NCBI RefSeq assembly: GCF_016765655.2
Contig: NZ_CP086106.1
Location: 5,788,501 to 5,852,500 of the forward strand
Direction: 5' to 3'
DNA from: Skermanella mucosa
Lineage (GTDB): Bacteria; Pseudomonadota; Alphaproteobacteria; Azospirillales; Azospirillaceae
DNA length: 64,000 nt
The translations under genes were made by a program, and so were the position numbers. Position 1 is the first letter of the stretch. Each line of letters begins with the position of its first letter. The notes beneath the pieces were generated by a model. It had not been told where the DNA came from. It made no database searches and saw nothing but the letters and a program-made list of their open reading frames with translations. Shown piece after piece: positions 1-7,056 of the stretch.

Positions 1-35
1 ATGGGGTGGTGGGCGGATGACGCCCCCCCCCGGGG

Positions 36-196
36 GAATGTCATCAAACGTGGTCATGGCGGCTGGGAGGGCGGCGGAATGTTTACGTCCCTCCCCCCCC
101 CGGAATGTCAGCAGATGTCATCATTTTGCCGGGTCGGATCGCGGAGTGCTCATGCCCAGTCTCCGCAGGCAGAATGTCAGCAAACGTGATCATGGC
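36..196. repeat. Three iterated copies of a GAATGTCA(T/G)CA motif, possible IS21-type end
   Basis: Three related direct copies start at about 36, 103 and 172, so they are spaced 67-69 bp apart. Copies 1 and 3 read GAATGTCATCAAACGTGGTC and GAATGTCAGCAAACGTGATC; copy 2 is more diverged. Regularly spaced terminal repeats with TGTCA and GTGATCA-like elements resemble the multiple transposase-binding repeats at the ends of IS21-family elements. No transposase gene is visible, so this would be an element end running off the window or a relic. Confidence 0.4.
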
Positions 197-1082
197 CTGT
201 CATCCAGGCCAAGCTTTCGTATTCACGCTTACAAGATCCGGCACCGGGGCGCGGATCGAAGCATGGCATGGATGAATGAAGGAAGACTTTCCTGGATGGT
301 GTGTTGGGTATCCGGGCTTGCAGAGGTCCGGACATGCCAAAGGGGGCCGAAAGCCCCCTTTGATAGTTTGATCTCCGACGCAGTCCGCCTTGGCGGCACG
401 ACCCCATTAAGTGGCCTCGGCATCGAAGTGGCAAACAATTAGACCCATGCCGTGCCGGGGTCAAGGGCTTTTGCATTAATATGTCGCATGTACGTGATCG
501 TTCGAATATGGCCGGTGCTGGCCGGCATGAGCGCTTTGGCGACTGCCAACTTGAGTGGACCAGCATCTTGACTGTCACGCGGAAAGATACATGGGGAGTG
601 ACAGGTTCTTGCCACAGATGAGTGGTGATAAGTCACAGATTCGAAGCAACGGAATTGATGCCCTCCGAAGATCATCCCGATCTGTTCTCAGTATTCCGGC
701 CGGGACAGTTCCTAGTATTCTGTCCGGGACATTGATTCCATGCGTTGGGCCACGGCCCAACCTACGATCGACGACCCGCATCACCTCCGCCCTGCGTCAA
801 ACCGTAGGGTGGGCCGTGGCCCGACGCATCGCAGAAAACGCATCGCAGAACATGAAGTGGAGGGATCTTCCGTTCCGGCCGGAGCCCTAGCATGAACCCC
901 CCGGGATGAACACGGGTCGGAGGGAAGGGCCGTCAGTGGCGGAAAGCTCCGGGTTGTCGGACTGCCCTTTTCATGCATAATGCAAAATTACGAATTCGGC
1001 GCAACGCGCCGTCGTCAAGCCAAGGGCCCGGGACGGATCAAGCGTCCACGAGAGCCGGCATGCAGAAGGGGAGGGAAAATCC
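197..1082. other. No convincing gene; short repeats only
   Basis: About 890 bp with no open frame that looks like a protein family. It holds a short direct repeat of AGTATTC(C/T)G(G/T)CCGGGACA near 690-732, a partial match to the CCACAGATG repeat family near 611, and the inverted repeat annotated at 740-829. I see no tRNA or clear promoter. The content suggests decayed mobile-element DNA upstream of the TRAP operon. Confidence 0.5.
740..829. repeat. Imperfect inverted repeat, 27-bp arms
   Basis: The left arm (740-766) contains TGCGTTGGGCCACGGCCCAA and the right arm (803-829) contains GGGTGGGCCGTGGCCCGACG, its near-complement. The loop between them is about 36 bp. This could form a long hairpin or be a REP/MITE-like unit. 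The arms are themselves partly palindromic around GGGCCACGGCCC. Confidence 0.65.
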
Positions 1083-2081
1083 ATGAAGCGCATTGTCCTG
1101 AACGCATTGGGGCCGCTGGTCGGCGCGCTGCTGGCCGGAGGGGTGTTTTCGCTGCCGGCGGCGGCACAGACCGAGCTGAAGTTCGGTCATGTCGGGGCGC
1201 CGGGATCGCTGTTCGACCAGTCGGCCAACGAATTCGCCAAGCGGGCCAACGAGAAGCTGGGCGACAAGGCCAAGGTGGTCGTGTTCGGGTCCAGCCAGCT
1301 CGGCACCGACGAGCAGATGCTGCAGAAGCTGCGGCTGGGAACCATCGACTTCGCCCTGCCCTCCACCGTGATGTCGACGGTGTCGGACGTCTTCGGGCTG
1401 TTCGAGATGCCATACCTGGTCAAAGACCGGGAGCACATGAAGCGGATCGCCGACGACGTGTTCTGGCCGTCGCTGGCTCCGGCGGCCGAGAAGCAGGGCT
1501 ACAAGATCATCGGCCTGTGGGAGAACGGGTTCCGCCACGTCACCACCAACACCCGCCCGGTCGAGACGCCGGACGACCTGAAGGGCATCAAGCTGCGCGT
1601 GCCGGGCGGCAAGTGGCGGGTGCGGATGTTCCAGAGCTATGGCGCGAACCCCAGCCCGATGGCGTTCTCGGAACTGTTCGTGGCGTTGCAGACGGGCGTG
1701 ATGGATGGGCAGGAGAACCCGCTGACGCAGATCCACAGCTCCAAGCTCCAGGAAGTCCAGAAGTTCCTGTCCATGACCGGGCACGTCTATACCCCCGCCT
1801 ACGTGACCGTGGGCAGCCGCAAATGGGCCAGCCTGCCGGCCGACGTGCGGCAGGTCCTGGAGGAAACGGCGCGGGAAACGCAGGCCTTCGTCTATGAGAC
1901 GGCGGCGCGCATGGACGAGGAGTTGGAGACCAAGCTGCGCGACGAGGGCATGCAGGTGAACGAGGTGGACAAGGACGCCTTCGTCAAGGCCAGCGAGCCG
2001 ATCTACCGCGACTTCTCCGACGAGGTCCCGGCCGCCAAGACCATGGTGGAGAAGGCCGTCGAACTCGGCAAGTCTTCGTGA
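1083..2081 (+). CDS. dctP: TRAP transporter solute-binding protein (DctP family)
   Basis: This is the periplasmic substrate-capture subunit of a tripartite ATP-independent transporter, 332 residues. The N-terminus is a classical Sec signal ending in AAAQT near residue 28. The body has family hallmarks: an early FGHVG strand, the basic substrate-binding segment around LRVPGGKWRVR and the ALQTGVMDGQENP motif. A GGGGAGGG ribosome site precedes the ATG. It is first in a five-gene plus-strand operon with the two membrane subunits, a crotonase and a CoA-transferase, so the ligand is probably a carboxylate that is converted to a CoA thioester after uptake. The actual substrate cannot be read from the sequence. 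Confidence 0.93.
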   Translation: MKRIVLNALGPLVGALLAGGVFSLPAAAQTELKFGHVGAPGSLFDQSANEFAKRANEKLGDKAKVVVFGSSQLGTDEQMLQKLRLGTIDFALPSTVMSTVSDVFGLFEMPYLVKDREHMKRIADDVFWPSLAPAAEKQGYKIIGLWENGFRHVTTNTRPVETPDDLKGIKLRVPGGKWRVRMFQSYGANPSPMAFSELFVALQTGVMDGQENPLTQIHSSKLQEVQKFLSMTGHVYTPAYVTVGSRKWASLPADVRQVLEETARETQAFVYETAARMDEELETKLRDEGMQVNEVDKDAFVKASEPIYRDFSDEVPAAKTMVEKAVELGKSS

Positions 2082-2097
2082 ACGCCGGATCCCCGTA

Positions 2098-2670
2098 ATG
2101 GCGAACTCGACATCATCCCTGGCGCTGATGCGCACGGGTTTCGAACGTTTCCTCGCCGCCATCGTGATCATCCTGCTGGTCGGCATGACGGCGGTCGTGT
2201 TCGGGGCGGTGGTGTTCCGCAAGCTGGGCGCCTCGCTGGTCTGGTATGACGAGGTCGCCTCGATCCTGCTGGCTTGGCTGACCTATTACGGGTCGGCGCT
2301 GGCGGCGCTGAAGCGGTCCCATATCGGCTTTCCCGGCCTGATCGCCGCCATGCGGCCGGCGCTGCGGCTGCCGGTCGTCATCCTGGCCGAGGTCATCGTC
2401 ATCGGCTTCTTCGTGCTGCTGGCCTGGGTCGGCATCGAGGTGCTGGGCTATCTGGAAGGCTTGACGCTGGTCAGCCTGCCGTGGGTGCCGGTCTGGTTCA
2501 CCCAGTCGGTGATCCCGATCGGGGCCGTGCTGTTCATCATCGCCGAGCTGATGAACCTGCCGGAGATCCTGCGGGAGGCGCGCGGGCACGGGCCGATCCA
2601 CGATCCCGAGATCCCGCCCGAACTGTTGAATCCCGACCTGATGAAAGATGCCCGGGGGGCCGAGCGATGA
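2098..2670 (+). CDS. dctQ: TRAP transporter small permease (DctQ family)
   Basis: This is the small membrane subunit, 190 residues with four predicted transmembrane segments: roughly residues 15-37, 50-68, 88-112 and 128-150. The second is preceded by the family's VWYDEVA pattern, followed by an ALAALKRSHIGF stretch typical of DctQ. It starts 16 bp after the binding protein stop. It overlaps the next gene by an ATGA junction, implying translational coupling. The C-terminal tail is cytoplasmic and charged. In TRAP systems DctQ pairs with DctM to form the sodium-coupled transporter. Confidence 0.92.
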   Translation: MANSTSSLALMRTGFERFLAAIVIILLVGMTAVVFGAVVFRKLGASLVWYDEVASILLAWLTYYGSALAALKRSHIGFPGLIAAMRPALRLPVVILAEVIVIGFFVLLAWVGIEVLGYLEGLTLVSLPWVPVWFTQSVIPIGAVLFIIAELMNLPEILREARGHGPIHDPEIPPELLNPDLMKDARGAER

Positions 2671-3950
2671 CCCTGCTGTACATGGCGGCCGGGCTGTTCG
2701 GCCTGGTCCTGATCAACGTGCCGATCGCGGTGGCGCTGGGCGTCGTGTCGGTGGTCGCGATGCTGCTGTCGTCGGGAACGGCGACGCTGCCCAACATGGC
2801 GATGGTGCTGTATGACGGCGCCACCAGCTTCCCGCTGCTGGCGATCCCGCTGTTCATCTTCGCGGGCGCCATCATGAACTCGGCCGGCATCTCGCGCCGG
2901 CTGATCGCCTTCGCCTCGGCGCTGGTCGGGTTCGTGCGCGGCGGGCTCGCCATGGTCAACGTGGCGACTTCCCTGTTCTTCGCGGAAATCTCGGGCTCGG
3001 CGGTGGCCGACGTGGCGGCGATCGGGTCGATCCTGATCCCGGCCATGAAGAAGCGCGGCTATCCCGCCACCTTCGCCGCCGCCATCACCTCGTCGGCTGC
3101 GACGCTGGCGGTGATCATCCCGCCGTCGATCCCGATGATCCTCTATGCGGTGATGTCGGGCAGTTCGGTGGTGCAGCTGTTCGTGGCCGGCATCGTGCCG
3201 GGCCTGCTGGGGGCGGCCGGGCTGATGGGCCTCGCCTACTGGTTCGCTGTCCGCCGCAACTACCCGGTGGAGGAGATGTTCCGGGTCAGCCGGGTGAAGG
3301 AAACCTTCCGCGAGGCGGTCTGGGCCTTCACCATGCCGATCATCATCCTGGGCGGCATCTTCGGCGGCTGGTTCACCGCGACGGAGGGCGCGGCCCTGGC
3401 CGTGGTGGCGGCGCTGTTCCTGGGGACCGTGGTCTACCGGGAGCTGGACCTGGCGCACCTGTACGACGCGATCCTGGAAGGCGGCATCCAGACCGCCGTG
3501 GTGATGCTTCTGGTCGCGACCTCGGCCCTGATGGGGACATATCTGACCGAGCAGCAGGTGCCGCAGCAGCTGGCCCAGGCGGTGGCCGACTTCACCAATA
3601 ACCGCTACGTCGTGCTGGCGCTTCTGAACGTCATCTTCCTGCTGGCCGGCCTGTTCCTGCACTCGGCCGCGGCGATCATCCTGATCGTTCCGATCGTCAT
3701 GCCGCTGGTCAACCTGGTCGGCATCGACCCGGTGCATTTCGGGATCATCGTAACGCTGAACCTGGGCATCGGCCAGCAGACGCCGCCGGTCGCCAGCGTG
3801 CTGGTGACGGCCTGCTCGATCGCCAAGGCCGACATCTGGGCCGTCAGCAAGGTGAACATCTACTTCATCGGCGTGCTGATGGCGGTGCTGCTGCTGTCCA
3901 CATACGTGCCGATCGTGCCGATGGGTCTGGTCGAGCTGTTCTACCGATAA
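2667..3950 (+). CDS. dctM: TRAP transporter large permease (DctM family)
   Basis: This is the large subunit carrying the transport path, 427 residues and almost entirely hydrophobic. Family landmarks are present: NVPIAVALG near the start, a FAGAIMNSAGISRRLIAFA stretch, the SGSAVADVAAIGSILIPAM loop and IIPPSIPMILYAV. The start is the ATG of an ATGA overlap with dctQ; upstream in-frame codons belong to the shadow of dctQ. With the preceding two genes it makes a complete TRAP system. The stop is followed 28 bp later by the crotonase gene. Confidence 0.94.
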   Translation: MTLLYMAAGLFGLVLINVPIAVALGVVSVVAMLLSSGTATLPNMAMVLYDGATSFPLLAIPLFIFAGAIMNSAGISRRLIAFASALVGFVRGGLAMVNVATSLFFAEISGSAVADVAAIGSILIPAMKKRGYPATFAAAITSSAATLAVIIPPSIPMILYAVMSGSSVVQLFVAGIVPGLLGAAGLMGLAYWFAVRRNYPVEEMFRVSRVKETFREAVWAFTMPIIILGGIFGGWFTATEGAALAVVAALFLGTVVYRELDLAHLYDAILEGGIQTAVVMLLVATSALMGTYLTEQQVPQQLAQAVADFTNNRYVVLALLNVIFLLAGLFLHSAAAIILIVPIVMPLVNLVGIDPVHFGIIVTLNLGIGQQTPPVASVLVTACSIAKADIWAVSKVNIYFIGVLMAVLLLSTYVPIVPMGLVELFYR

Positions 3951-3978
3951 GCATACTAAGCACACAGGGGGGAAACCC

Positions 3979-4758
3979 GTGGAAAACCTGATCCTGACCG
4001 AGCACCACGGCCCGGTCGTCACCGTCACCCTGAACCGGCCGGACAAGCTGAACGCCTTCACCAAGTCCATGTGGCAGCGCCTGGGCGAGGTGATGCGGCG
4101 GCTGTCGGACGACGATTCCGTCCGGTGCATCGTCTTGCGGGGCGCCGGGGACCGGGCGTTCAGCCCCGGCAACGACATCTCGGAGTTCGAGAACGAACGC
4201 TCCAACTCCGAGCAGGCCAGCGCCTATGGCAAGATCATCGCCGGCACGCTGGACGCGATGCGGACCTGCCGACACCCGACGGTGGCGCTGATCAAGGGGA
4301 TCTGCGTCGGCGGCGGGCTGGAGATCGCAGGAAGCTGCGACATCCGCATCTGCGGCACGTCGAGCCGGTTCGGCGCGCCCATCAACAAGCTGGGGCTGGT
4401 GATGGGCTATGCCGAGCTGGACGCGCTGATCGCCTTGGCCGGCCGCTCCACCGCGCTGGAGATCCTGCTGGAAGGCCGGATCTTCGGGGCGGCCGAGGCG
4501 AAGGACAAGGGCCTGGTCACCCGCGTGGTGGACGACGCCGAGGTGGACAAGGAGGCCATGGCGACCGCCCGGCGGATTTCCGAAGGCGCGCCGCTAGTCG
4601 CCCGCTGGCACAAGAAGTTCGCCCGGCGGCTGGCCGAGGGCACGCCGCTGAGCGAGGCGGAGATGGACGAGGGGTACGCCTGCTACGACACGGAGGATTT
4701 CCGGATCGGATACCGTGCCTTCCTCGACAAGGTGAAGCCAGAGTTCAAGGGACGCTGA
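3979..4758 (+). CDS. Enoyl-CoA hydratase/isomerase (crotonase) family protein
   Basis: A 259-residue crotonase-fold enzyme acting on acyl-CoA. The two oxyanion-hole segments are visible: GAGDRAFSPGNDISEF (about 55-70) and ICVGGGLEIAGSCD (about 108-121), the latter keeping the first catalytic glutamate position. At the second glutamate position, where hydratases usually read PEI, the sequence reads APINKLG, so the chemistry may not be simple hydration. An AGGGGGGAAACC stretch precedes an uncommon GTG start. The CoA-transferase gene follows after 3 bp, so the two probably act in one pathway. It could be a hydratase, isomerase or hydrolase. Confidence 0.88.
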   Translation: MENLILTEHHGPVVTVTLNRPDKLNAFTKSMWQRLGEVMRRLSDDDSVRCIVLRGAGDRAFSPGNDISEFENERSNSEQASAYGKIIAGTLDAMRTCRHPTVALIKGICVGGGLEIAGSCDIRICGTSSRFGAPINKLGLVMGYAELDALIALAGRSTALEILLEGRIFGAAEAKDKGLVTRVVDDAEVDKEAMATARRISEGAPLVARWHKKFARRLAEGTPLSEAEMDEGYACYDTEDFRIGYRAFLDKVKPEFKGR

Positions 4759-4761
4759 TTT

Positions 4762-5970
4762 ATGCTTGCTGATCGGACGGGGCCGCTGAAGGGGCTCAAG
4801 GTCGTCGAACTCGCCCATATCATGGCCGGCCCGGTGTGCGGGCTGTTCCTGGCGGACCTGGGGGCCGACGTCATCAAGGTGGAGAAGATCCCCGGCGGCG
4901 ACGACAGCCGCCGGTTCCTGCCGCCGGACATCGAGGGCGAGTCCGCCGCCTTCATGATGATGAACCGCAACAAGCGCGGCATCGCCATCGACCTGAAGAC
5001 GGCGGATGGCAAGGCGGCGCTGGAGCGGCTGCTGATGGACGCCGACGTGGTGATCGAGAACTACCGGCAGGACACCATGGACCGGCTGGGGCTGGGATAC
5101 GAGACTTTGCGGGAGCGGAACCCCAGGCTGATCTACTGCGCGGTGTCGGGCTTCGGGCGGACGGGCCCCTATGCCGACCGGGGCGGCTTCGACCTGATCG
5201 CCCAGGGCATGAGCGGGATCATGAGCATCACCGGGGAGGCGCCGGGCCGGCCGCCGGTGAAGGTGGGCGCACCCCTGACGGACATCACGGCGGGGATCCT
5301 GGCGGCGCTGGGGGTGGCCAGCGCGGTCGTGGCGAGGGCTTCGACGGGCAGGGGGCAACTGGTCGATACCTCGCTGTTCGAGGCGGGGATCGTCCACACC
5401 TACTGGCAGTCGGCGATCTGCTTCGCGACCGGCGCGTCGCCGGGTCCGATGGGGTCGGCCCATCCGCTGAACGCGCCGTACCAGGCGTTCGAGACGGCGG
5501 ACGGCTGGATCAACGTGGGCGCCGCCAACCAGACCAACTGGCTGAAGCTGGTCGACGTGCTGGAGGCGCGGGAGCTGCTGGACGATCCGCGGTTCGCCGA
5601 CAACCGGCGGCGGATGAACAACCTGGAGGATCTGGTGGAGGCGCTGACCGTCCATTTCCGCCAGCGGACCACGGCGGAGTGGCTGGAGCGCCTGAACGCC
5701 GCCGGCGTGCCGGCCGGGCCGGTGCTGTCGATCGCCGAGATGCACGCCGACCCGCAGACGCTGGCGCGGGAAATGGTGGTCGAGGTGGACCACCCGGTCG
5801 CCGGGGCGGTCAAGGCGCTGGGGCTGCCGATCAAGCTGTCCGACACGCCGGGCGGGGTCTTCGGGCCGGCACCGCGGTTCGGGGAGCATACGGCGGAGGT
5901 GCTGGCGGAGCACGGGTTCGGCGAGGAGGAGATCCGGCGGATGACGGAGGCGGGGGCGGTCGGGGGTTGA
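4762..5970 (+). CDS. Class III CoA-transferase (CaiB/BaiF family)
   Basis: A 402-residue family III CoA-transferase, which moves CoA between carboxylic acids. The N-terminal pattern LKVVELAHIMAGPVCGLFLAD and LGADVIKVEKIPGGDDSR is diagnostic. The catalytic aspartate fits D174 in PLTDITAG, followed by the STGRGQLVDTSLFEA segment. The length is usual for the family. It ends the TRAP operon, and a copy of the dispersed CCACAGATG repeat lies 11 bp after the stop. In context it likely activates the imported acid so that the crotonase can act; carnitine/crotonobetaine, formyl/oxalyl and itaconate-type transferases share this fold, so the substrate is open. Confidence 0.92.
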   Translation: MLADRTGPLKGLKVVELAHIMAGPVCGLFLADLGADVIKVEKIPGGDDSRRFLPPDIEGESAAFMMMNRNKRGIAIDLKTADGKAALERLLMDADVVIENYRQDTMDRLGLGYETLRERNPRLIYCAVSGFGRTGPYADRGGFDLIAQGMSGIMSITGEAPGRPPVKVGAPLTDITAGILAALGVASAVVARASTGRGQLVDTSLFEAGIVHTYWQSAICFATGASPGPMGSAHPLNAPYQAFETADGWINVGAANQTNWLKLVDVLEARELLDDPRFADNRRRMNNLEDLVEALTVHFRQRTTAEWLERLNAAGVPAGPVLSIAEMHADPQTLAREMVVEVDHPVAGAVKALGLPIKLSDTPGGVFGPAPRFGEHTAEVLAEHGFGEEEIRRMTEAGAVGG

Positions 5971-5980
5971 AAGGGGGTTT

Positions 5981-6010
5981 GGCCACAGATGAACGCAGAT
6001 GGACACAGAT
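5981..6010 (+). repeat. CCACAGATG dispersed repeat, copy A
   Basis: GGCCACAGATGAACGCAGAT followed by GGACACAGAT, forward orientation. It lies between the convergent ends of the CoA-transferase and the GxxExxY gene. It faces copy B (6394-6422), so the GxxExxY gene is bracketed by inverted copies. Confidence 0.85.
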
Positions 6011-6015
6011 GGGCG

Positions 6016-6396
6016 CTACGCGCCCTGTAGAATGATGCGTTGATACTGGATACGGGGCTTGCCGAAATTAATGAGCAGGGCGATGGGTATTTTGCCTGCC
6101 TTCAGGTAATTGAGGGTCTGGGCGACATGGGCGGGCGACAGGGTTTCGGTACATTTCAGCTCGATGATCATCCTGTCTTCGACCATGATATCCGCGAAGT
6201 AGCGGCCTACCTCGTCTCCTTTATAGAATACTGGGAAAGGCACTTCCTCACGTGCATGAATCTCCCGGCGGGTCAGTTCCGCGACCAGTGCCCGCCGGTA
6301 GACTATTTCAAGAAACCCATGGCCAAGAATGTTCGAAACTTCAAAAGCCGCACCAAGAACCGCATGCGACAGACGATCCCGCTCATCGATACCCAT
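6016..6396 (-). CDS. GxxExxY family protein
   Basis: A 126-residue protein of the GxxExxY family, named for the motif seen here as GFLEIVY near residues 26-32. Further hallmarks are AVLGAAFEVSNILG, the VGRYFADIMVEDRMIIELK stretch and the C-terminal YLKAGKIPIALLINFG. The D..V...IIELK arrangement recalls PD-(D/E)XK nuclease folds, but no activity is established as far as I know. The start codon lies inside a copy of the dispersed CCACAGATG repeat, and another copy follows the stop. That suggests gene and repeats travelled together. Confidence 0.88.
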   Translation of the reverse strand: MGIDERDRLSHAVLGAAFEVSNILGHGFLEIVYRRALVAELTRREIHAREEVPFPVFYKGDEVGRYFADIMVEDRMIIELKCTETLSPAHVAQTLNYLKAGKIPIALLINFGKPRIQYQRIILQGA

Positions 6397-6422
6397 CTGA
6401 GCCCATCTGCGTGCATCTGTGG
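6394..6422 (-). repeat. CCACAGATG dispersed repeat, copy B, overlapping the GxxExxY start
   Basis: On the minus strand it reads CCACAGATGCACGCAGATG and then GGCTCAGATG. The last ATG is the start codon of the GxxExxY gene. It is inverted with respect to copy A on the other side of that gene. Confidence 0.85.
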
Positions 6423-6439
6423 ATAAATAATCCTGGAAC

Positions 6440-6922
6440 TTACGCAGGCAAGTGATGCAGCGGCAATGCGGTCTCGTAGCGCACCTGTTTCAACGCGAAG
6501 CTGGATTTGATGCTGGAGACGCCGGGTATTCGGGTCAGGTGGGTCTTGAGGAAGTGTTCGTAGGCCGCGAGGTCGGGGACGACTACGCGGAGCAGGTAAT
6601 CTGCTTCTCCCGTCATCAGGTAACATTCCAGCACCTCCGGCCGATGCATGATCGCGGCCTCGAAGGCGTCGAGGCGTTCTTCGATCTGCTTTTCCAGCGT
6701 GACGCTGACGAACACGTTTACAGGGAGGTCCACGGTCGAGGGATCGACCAGCGCCACGTAGGTGCGGATCACTCCGCTCTCCTCCAGCGCCTTGACCCGG
6801 CGGAGGCAGGGCGAGGGCGACAGGCCGATGGCGGAGGCAAGGTCGTTGTTGGCGATCCGGCCGTCCTTCTGGAGGCGGGCAAGGATCTTCCGGTCGATGG
6901 CGTCGAGGCTGGGTTTTGGCAT
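6440..6922 (-). CDS. Lrp/AsnC family transcriptional regulator
   Basis: A 160-residue feast/famine regulator. An N-terminal winged helix (LDAIDRKILARLQKDG, then DLASAIGLSPSPCLRRVKAL) is followed by the RAM ligand-binding domain, with VFVSVTLEK and ECYLMTGEADYLLRVVV as its landmarks. The start chosen gives the usual MPKxxLDxIDRKIL beginning; an in-frame start 25 codons upstream would add a non-conserved extension. It is divergent from the dehydrogenase gene at 7057, and two 31-bp-spaced repeats lie across its start and the shared region. It probably responds to an amino acid and controls both genes. Confidence 0.92.
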   Translation of the reverse strand: MPKPSLDAIDRKILARLQKDGRIANNDLASAIGLSPSPCLRRVKALEESGVIRTYVALVDPSTVDLPVNVFVSVTLEKQIEERLDAFEAAIMHRPEVLECYLMTGEADYLLRVVVPDLAAYEHFLKTHLTRIPGVSSIKSSFALKQVRYETALPLHHLPA

Positions 6923-6974
6923 TGGATGGCGCAAACTTATGCATTTTTGGCATGGGATGCCGTAAGCATGGCAT
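6918..6974. promoter_or_regulatory. Tandem 26-27 bp direct repeats, candidate Lrp-type operator
   Basis: Copy 1 (6918-6944) begins GGCATTGGATGGCGCAAAC and ends ATGCAT. Copy 2 (6949-6974) begins GGCATGGGATGCCGTAAGC and ends ATGGCAT. The period of 31 bp is close to three helical turns, suiting an oligomeric Lrp-type protein binding one face of the DNA. The first copy covers the regulator's start codon, which would give autoregulation. Confidence 0.55.
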
Positions 6975-7056
6975 CGGGCAGCGCAGTTCGCAACCATTTG
7001 CCCGGGCGCCGGTGTTATCGTGGTGGCCTGTCATCATCCTGGGAAGCGAAGCGGAA

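Noticed and set aside
2448-4205. Long minus-strand open frame opposite dctM and the crotonase
   Set aside because: Protein is rich in His, Arg, Asp and Gln as expected from antisense GC-rich DNA; no motif.
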